IMG/VR virus record: IMGVR_UViG_3300007523_000052
Span: 1-31,011 of that record
Strand: one strand, 5' to 3'
Source of the DNA: a virus
Length of the DNA stretch: 31,011 nt
A program made the position numbers and the translations under genes. Positions within the stretch are counted from its first letter, which is position 1. Each line of letters starts with the position of its first letter. This document shows positions 19,866 through 27,862 of the stretch, piece by piece. Under the pieces are notes generated by a model. The model had not been told where the DNA came from and searched no databases. It saw only the letters and a list, made by a program, of their open reading frames with translations.

Positions 19866-21491
19866 TTAGTCAGTTGCGATTAGAGCGGCGTATGCGTCAG
19901 CTTGCTCAGCGAGGGAGAACGCGCGGTTGACGACGGTGGCGACTTCGTAGTCCGCCTTCATCGGATTTGAATTGCTACTGTAAACACCAATTTTAGCAGC
20001 CTCGGCAATACCAGCTTCGATCGCTGTGCTTTGCGCGACATCGAACGTCACGCCGTTGATGGTACCGTAAATCCGTCCGGCCTTTGGACCGCCAATCACA
20101 TCGTGGGAGATAACGGCTCGCAAATCATTGGTGGTTTGCGCTCCGCCAGTATAAACCGTAGCTGAGCCTTGATACACCGACCAATTAGAGCTAGCCAATT
20201 TACGTAATATGAAATTATAAACGCCCCCCCAAATTGATATAGCCGTTTGAGAATCAGCAATAGTCCCATGATGCTTGAGCTTAACTGACACCGTGTAGCC
20301 AGCATTATAAGTGGTAGATGGTGCAACGAGGTTATCACCCAAGCCGTCGAACGAGATCATCGACCGTGCAATCGTTTTCGCGCCGCCCAACATCGTTACT
20401 GTTTGTCCGCTCTTTGCAACGTGCGTTTCAGCAAGATGCTGCTGCTTTTTGAAATCGTTCTCGAATACAGTGCCGACTCGTGACTCGATTTTGACGTATC
20501 CTATTGTGCCTTTGTGGTAGTGGCCGCCTGATGTTAACCTGCCGATTTTGAATCCCGCGGGGCTGTCCCAAATAGGGCCAGCGGTCGCAACACCAGACGT
20601 AATAGTTTCGTGCAATGTCCACGTGATGCCGTCGGTTGATTTTTCGTAAGTTGCGACATCATAACCGCCAGCGTTTTTATTGATTTCTAACGTGCCTCGA
20701 AAAAATCCCGCAAGCGGGAACGCGATCGTAGGGGACATGGAAATAGTTGTTGACCCATTACTGGAGTAGATAAATGTTATCATCCCAGTTGCGTTCGATG
20801 AAATCTCAAGCGACCTAGTTGCGGATGTTCCATTTGACAATAACCCAGACCAGTTTTTAAAAGCCACGTGCGAATACTCAAGCGTAACTCGCGCATAATT
20901 ACCAAAATTTAACTGCTCATCAACACTCGCATAGCTGCCAGCGATGCCGTCGAAATATGCGTAGCCGCCGGATGCTCCGACCGGAAACGCGATCGGCTGG
21001 TTAGCTGCGGTGGTTTGTGCAAAGGCACCAGGGCCAGTCCCCTGATTGACCATTTGGGCCACGTTTATGCCAATGCCAGCAGTAGCTCCTGCGCCATCTA
21101 GGATACTGATCTCCTCATCGGCGTTCGCAGAAAACAATGCGTTCCTGACCAGCTTCGCACGATCAAATTGCACGACCGGATCGAATGCTTGTGGCGTCAA
21201 CGAGCCATCTGCACCGACAGCCGCGCTATATTTACGACCATCCGGCGTAGTATATCTGATCGACTGTGCCTCTCCGGACAAGTTGACCGTGCCGAAGACG
21301 ACGTTGTCCGCGGTTCCTAAACCGATTGCGGTTGCGAGTTCGGCCTTATCCTGGGTGGTGGCTTGTCCCGCAAGTATTTTAAATGCGGTTCCTAAACCGA
21401 TTGCGGTTGCGAGTTCGGCCTTCTCCTGGGTGGTGGTGGCTTGTCCCGCAAGTAGTTTAAATGCGGCTTCGTTTGCTGTTAAATCAGGCAT
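19866..21491 (-). CDS. large fibre-like virion protein with LamG-like domains and N-terminal repeats
   Basis: The 541-aa protein starts with two tandem copies of FK(L/I)LAGQATT.xxKAELATAIGLGTA (residues 11-62), then a phage-fibre-type region (NLSGEAQSIRYTTPDGRKYS) and two beta-rich concanavalin-like regions (YAYFDGIAGSYASVDEQLNF, about 180-340; FDGLGDNLVAPSTTYNAGYT, about 390-520). The domain style matches glycan-binding fibres. It is encoded between neck genes and the tail tube, not with the other fibre at 10540. It could be a head or neck fibre or a laterally gained receptor-binding protein. Small co-encoded proteins on both sides suggest a cassette. Confidence 0.6.
   Translation of the reverse strand: MPDLTANEAAFKLLAGQATTTQEKAELATAIGLGTAFKILAGQATTQDKAELATAIGLGTADNVVFGTVNLSGEAQSIRYTTPDGRKYSAAVGADGSLTPQAFDPVVQFDRAKLVRNALFSANADEEISILDGAGATAGIGINVAQMVNQGTGPGAFAQTTAANQPIAFPVGASGGYAYFDGIAGSYASVDEQLNFGNYARVTLEYSHVAFKNWSGLLSNGTSATRSLEISSNATGMITFIYSSNGSTTISMSPTIAFPLAGFFRGTLEINKNAGGYDVATYEKSTDGITWTLHETITSGVATAGPIWDSPAGFKIGRLTSGGHYHKGTIGYVKIESRVGTVFENDFKKQQHLAETHVAKSGQTVTMLGGAKTIARSMISFDGLGDNLVAPSTTYNAGYTVSVKLKHHGTIADSQTAISIWGGVYNFILRKLASSNWSVYQGSATVYTGGAQTTNDLRAVISHDVIGGPKAGRIYGTINGVTFDVAQSTAIEAGIAEAAKIGVYSSNSNPMKADYEVATVVNRAFSLAEQADAYAALIATD
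21310..21462 (-). repeat. 75/78-bp direct repeat in the fibre-like gene
   Basis: Copy 1 (21310-21384) and copy 2 (21385-21462) are nearly identical, differing by one inserted GGT and a few substitutions. They encode the duplicated AELATAIGLGTA modules. The high DNA identity indicates recent duplication. Confidence 0.9.
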
Positions 21492-21494
21492 GGT

Positions 21495-21707
21495 TTAAAG
21501 GGGCTGGACGTTGTATTTTACCCCGTTAGGAGCGATGATGTTGATCGTTGATATATCTGATGATGGTCGAATTAAGCGACTCGTTCGGGTCGAGTTAAGA
21601 ATTGAAATGAGCGCATCGTTAAAAAAGACGGTCTCACCAAGCGGATCATACAAGCCAGCGGCGGTTGAATCCCAGTCGTGTAGTCCTGCATTGATAGTCA
21701 GTAGCAT
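21495..21707 (-). CDS. small protein sharing a C-terminal module with the tail completion protein
   Basis: The 70-aa protein begins MLLTINAGLHDWDSTAAGLY. Its last 34 residues (STRTSRLIRPSSD ... NIIAPNGVKYNVQPL) align with the last 34 of the 174-aa protein at 22004-22528, about half identical. It lies 3 bp after the 80-aa gene and 3 bp before the 541-aa fibre-like gene. It may be an adaptor that docks at the same site as the completion protein; that is inference. Confidence 0.6.
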   Translation of the reverse strand: MLLTINAGLHDWDSTAAGLYDPLGETVFFNDALISILNSTRTSRLIRPSSDISTINIIAPNGVKYNVQPL

Positions 21708-21710
21708 TGC

Positions 21711-21953
21711 TTAAAATACTTGCTTTAGTTGATAGGTCACGTTCGCAACCGATGGGATCAGCTCAAGCAAGCCGTCTGCCGAGTGTCCATTAAATCGCAT
21801 ACGCTCGCCAGACCCTACCGTGCCCTCATTGAACCTGACCGCATCGCCCGTTTTGGTGAGAGTCGAAAGGATGATGCTTCCTCCATTTGCTGAGATATAA
21901 TAATCGCGAGCGGATTTGAATGGGACCGTTACGGCGGTTGAGATGGTTGGCAT
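21711..21953 (-). CDS. small virion-like protein of the fibre cassette
   Basis: The 80-aa protein starts MPTISTAVTVPFKSARDYYI and has RDYYISANGGSIILSTLTKT, GERMRFNGHSADGLLELIPS and a YQLKQVF end. Compact beta-rich pattern without hydrophobic segments suggests a small structural subunit. The gap upstream (21954-22003) contains another TTTGACA at 21989-21995, but 35 nt from the start. No family is recognised. Confidence 0.5.
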   Translation of the reverse strand: MPTISTAVTVPFKSARDYYISANGGSIILSTLTKTGDAVRFNEGTVGSGERMRFNGHSADGLLELIPSVANVTYQLKQVF

Positions 21954-22003
21954 AAAAAAAGGAGGTCGCTAGGTTGGTTTCTCGCGAGTGTCAAAGAGGC
22001 TGA

Positions 22004-22528
22004 TTATAGCGGCTCGATATTGTAGAAGTTCCCATATGAATCAATCAGATTTACGGTGGTCGTGTCAGACGCTGGCCTGACAAGTCGATTCAATCTCGTG
22101 GAATCAGTGATGACTTGACGATAGATAAGCTCCATCAACACCAGTCTATACGTTAGACCACTTGACCATTCGCGCTTGTCTGAGGGATCACTGAACTCCT
22201 CCAGCATAAACCAGCTACGAGTTTGCCACTCGTCATCCATGATTGCGATGGCGATTGTCTTAGCGTATGCGCTGATGTGATCGCTTATTGCGTCTTGATA
22301 TCCCACCCTAATAACCTCGGACGTATCATCCCGATTTGTCAGTAGATCAATCCTGAGATCAATCGTCTTTAGCAGTCGATGAGCTGAGCTTCCAGCGTCT
22401 GCGCTAACAACGATATAGGGGAGCTTTTCCGGCTCCATGTCCCATGAATGCAGTATCGGTATAGGAAGCGCGGCATCGGCAAGCAGTGACGCAACTACGC
22501 GGGTAATGAGTGATTTGTCAGCGGTCAT
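22004..22528 (-). CDS. probable tail completion/terminator protein with extra C-terminal module
   Basis: The 174-aa protein lies just after the HK97-gp10-like gene, where siphophages encode a tail completion protein. Residues 1-140 fit that class in size and pattern (ASLLADAALPIPILHSWDME; LPYIVVSADAGSSAHRLLKT; LTYRLVLMELIY). Residues 141-174 (STRLNRLVRPASD ... NFYNIEPL) repeat the C-terminus of the 70-aa protein at 21495-21707. Assignment is by position and pattern. Confidence 0.55.
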   Translation of the reverse strand: MTADKSLITRVVASLLADAALPIPILHSWDMEPEKLPYIVVSADAGSSAHRLLKTIDLRIDLLTNRDDTSEVIRVGYQDAISDHISAYAKTIAIAIMDDEWQTRSWFMLEEFSDPSDKREWSSGLTYRLVLMELIYRQVITDSTRLNRLVRPASDTTTVNLIDSYGNFYNIEPL

Positions 22529-22537
22529 TTATAAGAC

Positions 22538-23350
22538 TTATTTCGATTTGTTAAATCCGTTCTTGTTGAGGTGTTCAACAGATAGATTCAAAGCGCCGAT
22601 GAATTCGCGCTCCGCTTGATCGATTGCGGCGAAGAATCGATCTTCCGGAAGAGCCTCGCCGATATGAGGAACGATGTTCCATATTTTCGCGACCGCCCTA
22701 ATTCCACCCCTGAATGATGCGCCCCCTATGTTCCCCCTCTTTGATAGAGCGCGGACATATGATGGAAACTTCTCGACAGTCTTTCCGGTAGTCCTTGATA
22801 CAGTTCGAGTCCTTCCGCCCAGCGCTTTTGCGGCAGCAGCCCATCCAGCTTTTGCTAGTCCGGCCTTCTTCTGAGTTTTACGGATGTATGCTGATAATCT
22901 AGTGTCGGTTGAGAACGAGATAGTGGCGGCGTCCGTAGGGACTTTGCCTCGACTCTTCCTTGCTGATTGATGCTTGACTGGATCGATCCCCCTAGGAAGA
23001 TTGGCCCTCCTCATGATTCTAGCCTGAGCCTTTTGATCTTGTGATTTATAGGCAGCCCAGAAAGCCATTGCTAGTTTAGCGTCGCTCCTTTTTATGTATT
23101 CAAAAACCTTGCTAGCGTTATCCTTAGAAGGGAAGAGCCTCTTGATATCGTTCTCTATCCGGCCCTTGAGTTTTGCGGCCCCGCCCTCAGCCATGCGAGA
23201 CGGGAGAGTGTTTGCCCCTAGATTAACAGCGAGCGCCCTGGCTTCTTGAACCAAGATCGAATTAATTGTTCTGCCAACCTTTTCTGGGTGCCTCTTGAGC
23301 GCATTGATGAAGTCATCCGCTCCTCGCATCTTGAGATTTACAGTGATCAT
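22538..23350 (-). CDS. HK97 gp10-like neck/tail-joining protein, extended
   Basis: The 270-aa basic protein begins MITVNLKMRGADDFINALKR, where a gp10-type protein starts with the GxDxxxxxLxxxP pattern, and ends in helices (FFAAIDQAEREFIGALNLSV). It is about twice the usual gp10 length, with a long Lys/Arg-rich middle (IMRRANLPRGIDPVKHQSAR). Role: joins head and tail. The start overlaps the stop of the head-closure gene (ATGA-type). Order head closure, gp10-like, completion, tube is the standard one. Confidence 0.65.
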   Translation of the reverse strand: MITVNLKMRGADDFINALKRHPEKVGRTINSILVQEARALAVNLGANTLPSRMAEGGAAKLKGRIENDIKRLFPSKDNASKVFEYIKRSDAKLAMAFWAAYKSQDQKAQARIMRRANLPRGIDPVKHQSARKSRGKVPTDAATISFSTDTRLSAYIRKTQKKAGLAKAGWAAAAKALGGRTRTVSRTTGKTVEKFPSYVRALSKRGNIGGASFRGGIRAVAKIWNIVPHIGEALPEDRFFAAIDQAEREFIGALNLSVEHLNKNGFNKSK

Positions 23351-23673
23351 TTAGCGGCGGGGATGCAGGTTAGATACCAAGCGTCTGATGATCGATCATC
23401 CGTCACTTCATCGATACGCCAAATCTCTCCGGCGAATGTGAGAGTTTCTTTCCCGTGGATCGGACGAGTTGGAAGCAACGCTTTCCGGATTCTCACTTTA
23501 AGGATCGAATCAAGTTGATCGATACCAAGACCAAGCTCTCCGCCTCGCGAGGGATGGCTGACCGCTGCTTCAATCACTTTGCCTGCGATTGTTATCACCT
23601 CACCATAGAGGGCTTCTACAACGTCCGCTGCGGCGGCCATGAATTGTTTCAGCCCTACGCGCTCCATTTTCAT
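23347..23673 (-). CDS. head closure / head-tail joining protein candidate
   Basis: The 108-aa protein contains HGKETLTFAGEIWRIDEVTD and AWYLTCIPAAK at the C-terminus, a beta pattern (TFxGxxWRIDxVT ... WxLxC) similar to lambda FII-like head-closure proteins. It is the first gene after the mid-operon terminator and begins 13 nt after TTTGACT, the 3' end of the terminator T-run. The family call is tentative. Confidence 0.55.
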   Translation of the reverse strand: MKMERVGLKQFMAAAADVVEALYGEVITIAGKVIEAAVSHPSRGGELGLGIDQLDSILKVRIRKALLPTRPIHGKETLTFAGEIWRIDEVTDDRSSDAWYLTCIPAAK

Positions 23674-23686
23674 AGTGTCTTTAGAG

Positions 23687-23693
23687 AGTCAAA
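23687..23693 (-). promoter_or_regulatory. TTTGACT box, 13 nt before the 23673 start
   Basis: One mismatch to TTTGACA, at the same 13-nt distance from ATG. It is fused to the T-run of the terminator. Confidence 0.4.
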
Positions 23694-23728
23694 AAAAGGA
23701 CTCGTAGCAGTAATAGCTACGAGTCCTT
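23691..23728 (-). terminator. intrinsic terminator within the structural operon
   Basis: On the minus strand a perfect 13-bp stem (AAGGACTCGTAGC, 23728-23716, with GCTACGAGTCCTT, 23708-23696) encloses a 7-nt loop and ends in a run of seven T (23697-23691). It is oriented to stop leftward transcription right after the capsid and its following gene. It would lower expression of neck and tail genes relative to capsid. Confidence 0.9.
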
Positions 23729-23751
23729 CCCGATGTAACAACAAGCAAAAG

Positions 23752-24057
23752 TTATTTCTTGGAATCGGCGACGGTTTTCTCGTCTGATACAATCGCTTTA
23801 GCCACCTTCTTTGCCGTGGCTTCAAGCCCCTTCCGGAAGTCTTCAACGACTTGGGAGATCGTCGGCGCGTCTTTTGATGGAGATAGATTGCGAGCGCGGG
23901 AACGTCCCCCGTTGCTATCCCAAATCTCAACCGAGGAAACCCCGGCGGGACATGAAATAGCGACGGCTTGGAACAATCCTTGATGGACTGAGCGGACGGT
24001 ATCTTGTGATAAGATCTTCCGCTCTCCTGATGCGCTTACGGTAAAGGTGATGAGCAT
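23752..24057 (-). CDS. small head-region protein, unknown
   Basis: The 101-aa protein follows the major capsid gene by 9 bp. The first half is beta-like (MLITFTVSASGERKILSQDT; VSSVEIWDSNGGRSRARN) and the second a Lys/Ala-rich helix (FRKGLEATAKKVAKAIVSDE). This could be a capsid decoration or connector-adaptor protein. No family is recognised. The operon terminator lies 23 bp downstream, so it shares the high expression expected for the capsid. Confidence 0.6.
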   Translation of the reverse strand: MLITFTVSASGERKILSQDTVRSVHQGLFQAVAISCPAGVSSVEIWDSNGGRSRARNLSPSKDAPTISQVVEDFRKGLEATAKKVAKAIVSDEKTVADSKK

Positions 24058-24066
24058 AACGATAGA

Positions 24067-24969
24067 TTAGGCTGAGGTGATACGCTTGATGGCGGCTCCT
24101 TCTCCTACGGCAAAACCATAGTTGCATTCAAGAACTTCCTTGAGCGTGTCAGAGCTTGGATCGAACCATTTACGATATTCGATTGCGATGCCCGTTTCAG
24201 CGTCGGCTAGGATATCATATTCAACCACTCGGCCTTCATCGGCGGGAGTGATAGGGGCGAATGCGATAGCCATGGCAGACTTGTGGGCCGCGAAGCCGAC
24301 AAGTAACTGAGCATTGCCAGGGATGGAATTCGTCTTATGCAAATCAAATCCGGCAACGTCTTCTAGCACTCCGCGCTTGACTGGATTGTCAGAAGCATAA
24401 GAAGAAGCATCTTTCAACTCCGTAACCAGGTTGCGGTAGTAGGCAGACTTGAGGACCATGGAGCGACCATCATCTGGCCACTCGGCTGCATCGCAGATAG
24501 TTCCAATAGTCTCGTTGAGGGCTACGAAATCAAATGCTCCTGAGGCTCCGATGAATGCAGCTGTGCCATAGTTTGCGGCAGTTACTACGCTCAAGATATC
24601 GGCAAAAACATCGTTGGCGAGCTTATCACCTTTGGCTCGTCCGATATCCTCAAGGCTGAGTTGAGGCTGTCGGGAGATAACGGAAGACGTGATAGACAAG
24701 GGCTGGTATTTGCGCTTGTTGACTGTAACCTCCTTGACTCCCACGGTGTAGTCATCACTGAAAACATAACCGTTGCCAGCATTCCAATCAGTAGAAGCCG
24801 AGGTTTCTAGTGGATAGTAAGGCACGGCCACTTTGTCAGTTCCTTCGAGGGGAACATTTCCAAATGAAGTCGAGAATACAGTTAGAGCAGTCAACCGCTT
24901 TTTAAAGGCGTGAAGAGCGCCCTGCATGATAGTAGTGCGCTGAAGCGCAGCGTTTAGGGTAGCAGGCAT
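24067..24969 (-). CDS. major capsid protein
   Basis: The 300-aa protein begins MPATLNAALQRTTIMQGALH, with FKKRLTALTVFSTSFGNVPL and DKVAVPYYPLETSASTDWNA (N-arm/E-loop-like), QPQLSLEDIGRAKGDKLAND (spine-helix-like), and a C-terminal region with VEYDILADAETGIAIEYRKW and LECNYGFAVGEGAAIKRITS. Size, pattern and location after protease and scaffold fit a HK97-fold coat protein. Role: forms the icosahedral shell. No Shine-Dalgarno is evident at its start despite the need for very high expression. Confidence 0.8.
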   Translation of the reverse strand: MPATLNAALQRTTIMQGALHAFKKRLTALTVFSTSFGNVPLEGTDKVAVPYYPLETSASTDWNAGNGYVFSDDYTVGVKEVTVNKRKYQPLSITSSVISRQPQLSLEDIGRAKGDKLANDVFADILSVVTAANYGTAAFIGASGAFDFVALNETIGTICDAAEWPDDGRSMVLKSAYYRNLVTELKDASSYASDNPVKRGVLEDVAGFDLHKTNSIPGNAQLLVGFAAHKSAMAIAFAPITPADEGRVVEYDILADAETGIAIEYRKWFDPSSDTLKEVLECNYGFAVGEGAAIKRITSA

Positions 24970-25001
24970 AATGGATCAGGTTTGTGGTGTCGGGAGATTG
25001 T

Positions 25002-25490
25002 TTAGTGACCGCGAAGGATGGTGTTAACCTCCGCTTTGTTATCGATCATAAATTTACTGAGCGCGACGGGGCCAGCGGCCTTAGCGTTTGCATAGCGGCC
25101 TTCGAAAGGTTCGGCTTCCGCTTCCTGAGCTGGTAGATCGGCGGCAGGAATTCCAGTTGCCGCAACCATATCAATAGCGGTTTGAGTTGCGGTCTTCGCG
25201 CTGATCTCGGCGGCTTCAATGATCGATGTGAGAGCGGACTCTTGATCAATCAAATTCGCGTTTTCTTCAGTAAGATTCTGAATCTGAGATTGCATTTCAG
25301 ATACCTGGCTCTGGAAATCTGAGTTATCAGCGCGAAGGATTCTGTTCTCTGCTTCGAGCGATGGGCCTGATTTAAAGGCTGCCTTGGCACGGTCGAGGAG
25401 ATTAGGGACTGCTACGGGAGTAGAGTCTACGGCAGGAGCGGAGGTTTCCACTTCTTCGATTTCGATGGGAGCGTCTACTGTTTCGAGCAT
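25002..25490 (-). CDS. scaffolding protein candidate (coiled coil)
   Basis: The 162-aa acidic protein begins MLETVDAPIEIEEVETSAPA and has a central coiled coil (SLEAENRILRADNSDFQSQV, SEMQSQIQNLTEENANLIDQ). Position between the S49-type protease and the capsid gene, the coiled coil and acidic composition all fit a scaffold that is removed during head maturation. TTTGACA lies 13 nt before the start. A structural head protein of other type cannot be excluded. Confidence 0.65.
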   Translation of the reverse strand: MLETVDAPIEIEEVETSAPAVDSTPVAVPNLLDRAKAAFKSGPSLEAENRILRADNSDFQSQVSEMQSQIQNLTEENANLIDQESALTSIIEAAEISAKTATQTAIDMVAATGIPAADLPAQEAEAEPFEGRYANAKAAGPVALSKFMIDNKAEVNTILRGH

Positions 25491-25503
25491 GGCATCTTGA
25501 TAG

Positions 25504-25510
25504 TGTCAAA
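25504..25510 (-). promoter_or_regulatory. TTTGACA box, 13 nt before the scaffold start
   Basis: Exact TTTGACAC just after the protease stop codon, with 13 nt to the ATG and no Shine-Dalgarno. Confidence 0.5.
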
Positions 25511-25511
25511 T

Positions 25512-26354
25512 TTATGAGTTAGATAGTCGCTCCATTTCGCCTTGTAAGACCTCATGGATTCCTAGGGCTATCCTATCAACTAGCGTTGAAGGGGCGTTCA
25601 TAGCGTCAAAACACTGCCCTTGCATTACTGATTCCTCGATTCCGGGACGGCAGGATCGAATATGATTTTTGAAGTCAGCGGACCACTGTTCAAGTCGTGA
25701 TTGTAGAAATGATTCCTCCTCTGCGGTCCATTCCTTTCCGGGATGACCCATTGCTTTATACTCGCCATCTTTAAAAAGCTTTAGTTTGATCCCCTCCATC
25801 TCCCATGCTTTTGAGTCATCGATAGCGGCGACGTATGTCCCGATAGATCCAACCTGAGCGCTTGGAGATGCTACGATCTCTTCAGAGCATGCCGCGAGCC
25901 AGTAGCCAGCGGAACAACATTGATAGTCCGTAAATGCGACGACGCGAGTTCCCGAGTCCTTGACTGACTGGAGTCTCATTGCGGTTTCCTGCAATCCAAT
26001 TCCGCATCCTCCCGGTGTGTCGATATCTAGGACGAGGGTTTTGATACCAGGATCACTAGCGATATCAACAAGCAGTCGGTCAAGGATTGATAGATCGATC
26101 AGTTGAGGTCCGCACATATCAGGCATGGCCTTTTTTACAATAACTCCGGAAAGCTGAATTAGGGCAATCCCGAATTCAGAATCAACCTCGTAATGGATGC
26201 CTCCGCTATAATCTGTCCCGCTTCCGTGGAGTGATGCAGGGATATTTCCTTCGAGGTAGTTTCTAAAGTTTTGCGATAGCTCGGCGTGGACTCCGGGGAG
26301 AATGCACCACGGCTGGCAGTATAAGGTTGATGCGATTAAAGGGAGATGTTTCAT
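25512..26354 (-). CDS. prohead protease, S49 (SppA/lambda C-type)
   Basis: The 280-aa protein has the S49 fold with a catalytic Ser-Lys pair: S148 in the CCSAGYWLA block (146-154) and K200 in FKDGEYKAMGHP (194-205). Supporting blocks are TLVLDIDTPGGCGIGLQETA (106-125) and ASPSAQVGSIGTYVAAIDDS (162-181). Role: cleave scaffold and perhaps portal during prohead maturation, as lambda gpC does. It follows the portal gene by 2 bp, exactly as expected. The scaffold here is a separate gene rather than an internal in-frame start. Confidence 0.9.
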   Translation of the reverse strand: MKHLPLIASTLYCQPWCILPGVHAELSQNFRNYLEGNIPASLHGSGTDYSGGIHYEVDSEFGIALIQLSGVIVKKAMPDMCGPQLIDLSILDRLLVDIASDPGIKTLVLDIDTPGGCGIGLQETAMRLQSVKDSGTRVVAFTDYQCCSAGYWLAACSEEIVASPSAQVGSIGTYVAAIDDSKAWEMEGIKLKLFKDGEYKAMGHPGKEWTAEEESFLQSRLEQWSADFKNHIRSCRPGIEESVMQGQCFDAMNAPSTLVDRIALGIHEVLQGEMERLSNS

Positions 26355-26356
26355 GG

Positions 26357-27859
26357 TTATTCTGAAGGATCTTGATTAGGTTCGGGGGGCTCTGATTCCT
26401 CAACTTCTGGCGATGCGGCCCCTTGACGTGGGCGGAAAACCTCGGTGTATTTGTAGCCAGCGACGCGGGACGCCTCCACTTTATATTTGTGTTCGGCAAC
26501 AACCTGATCCACCAAATCTCGCCAATCGTCGCCCGTTGTCTCCTCGCTCCAATCGGCGAGAGTGGCGGTTCCGGAGTCGATCTCGTCGAGGCGCTGCTTG
26601 CCCTCTTTCCCCCTGTCGATAGTGAGACTCCGGCGCTTTGTGAGTTTCAACTTTTGCATCCAGTCGTCGTCGGTGCATTCGCGAAGTCGCCCCGATTTGA
26701 TCTCTTTCGCGGTATCATAAACCCAATAACGATGACAGAATTCATCTAGCTGTTCCTGTTTGTCTTCGATCCATTGCGACGCCATCGACATGACAAATCG
26801 GACTCCGGGGCCAGTCAATCTCTTGACGAGGATCATCACAACTTCTTTTGCTAGTCCCCATCCGGTAGCGATTTCATCCACTAGGTTTTCCTCGAATGAT
26901 AGCTGGTTCGGGTGCGGTCTAGCGTCGTGGACGATAGACAACTTCTCGCCGGGTCGAGTTTCAGGGATTACTCCACCATCGAACACTTCAGACGTTTTGA
27001 TCTTCCGGTCTGTTCCGGTTCCGTCGTCGCGAGTTGACGCACGGCCAGGCATTGTGACCGATGCTTCCATTCCTCCAACTATCCTGTTAGGATTAGATCC
27101 TGCGGCCTGCTCGCTGATCACGCCAAATAGGGAGCTGTTTTTGATAGCGAGTTTCAGGAATCCTCTCGTCTCTGAAATGTCCTTAGCGTGATTGATCGCA
27201 TAGCCTAGAGGAGGGTGAGGGCGAACGTGTCCGACACTATCAAAATTTCCAAAAAGGAAAGCATCTTGAGCGTCGATCACTTTGACTGAGTCGCCGCTTT
27301 TCACCCCATAAGCTAGGTGTGCTCCGGCCTTGTTGATCTTAACACCTTCTTTCCAGATGCTTGCATCCGCGCCGTCCGGATTGGAAAGCTGGTGCGCCTC
27401 ATAGAACGCGCATCGAGCACCGCCGCTAGGAGTTTCGGTAAAGACGACTAGGATATCACCATCTTCAAAGGACCTCTCTAGGAGCATCCTCTGAGCTGTT
27501 TTGAAGGTAAACTTTCCAGCGTTGTCGAAGATCAATCTCGCTTTGTTTCGAGCCTTGAATGTTCTATCTCGTTCCTTGTTCCATTCGACATCTCTTGTTT
27601 GCGCGTGAGTGGTTTTCCATCCAACAAGCATCGCGGAGTTTTTAATCAGCCCCCTGATTGCTCCCGAGTTTGCCTTGAGCCAGCGACCATCTCTGATCAA
27701 TGACGCGCGAGAATATGAAGATAGTTCCGCCCCAGTTTCGAGAGACGTGAAGGGTGTAAATCCTCGTCGCATCGATGTTCTAGTAGCGTCGTAAATGTCA
27801 GACTTCGGTGCTAGTATCGATGCGTTAGATGCGGATCGGTTGCGTGATTTTCGAGACAT
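26357..27859 (-). CDS. portal protein, lambda family
   Basis: The 500-aa protein has lambda-portal features: an N-terminal RSASNASILAPKSDIYDATR, the crossover-type LKANSGAIRGLIKNSAMLVG (about 62-81), AQRMLLERSFEDGDILVVFT, a middle YGVKSGDSVKVIDAQDAFLF segment, VDEIATGWGLAKEVVMILVK and a C-terminal acidic/Pro tail. Role: dodecameric vertex through which DNA is packaged and ejected. It is encoded between the small joining protein and the protease, matching lambda A-W-B-C order. Confidence 0.9.
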   Translation of the reverse strand: MSRKSRNRSASNASILAPKSDIYDATRTSMRRGFTPFTSLETGAELSSYSRASLIRDGRWLKANSGAIRGLIKNSAMLVGWKTTHAQTRDVEWNKERDRTFKARNKARLIFDNAGKFTFKTAQRMLLERSFEDGDILVVFTETPSGGARCAFYEAHQLSNPDGADASIWKEGVKINKAGAHLAYGVKSGDSVKVIDAQDAFLFGNFDSVGHVRPHPPLGYAINHAKDISETRGFLKLAIKNSSLFGVISEQAAGSNPNRIVGGMEASVTMPGRASTRDDGTGTDRKIKTSEVFDGGVIPETRPGEKLSIVHDARPHPNQLSFEENLVDEIATGWGLAKEVVMILVKRLTGPGVRFVMSMASQWIEDKQEQLDEFCHRYWVYDTAKEIKSGRLRECTDDDWMQKLKLTKRRSLTIDRGKEGKQRLDEIDSGTATLADWSEETTGDDWRDLVDQVVAEHKYKVEASRVAGYKYTEVFRPRQGAASPEVEESEPPEPNQDPSE

Positions 27860-27862
27860 CTT

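Noticed and set aside
21954-21970. Anti-Shine-Dalgarno-like ACCTCC followed by T-run on the minus strand before the 80-aa gene
   Set aside because: It is the complement of a ribosome site, not one, and I see no mechanism beyond chance.
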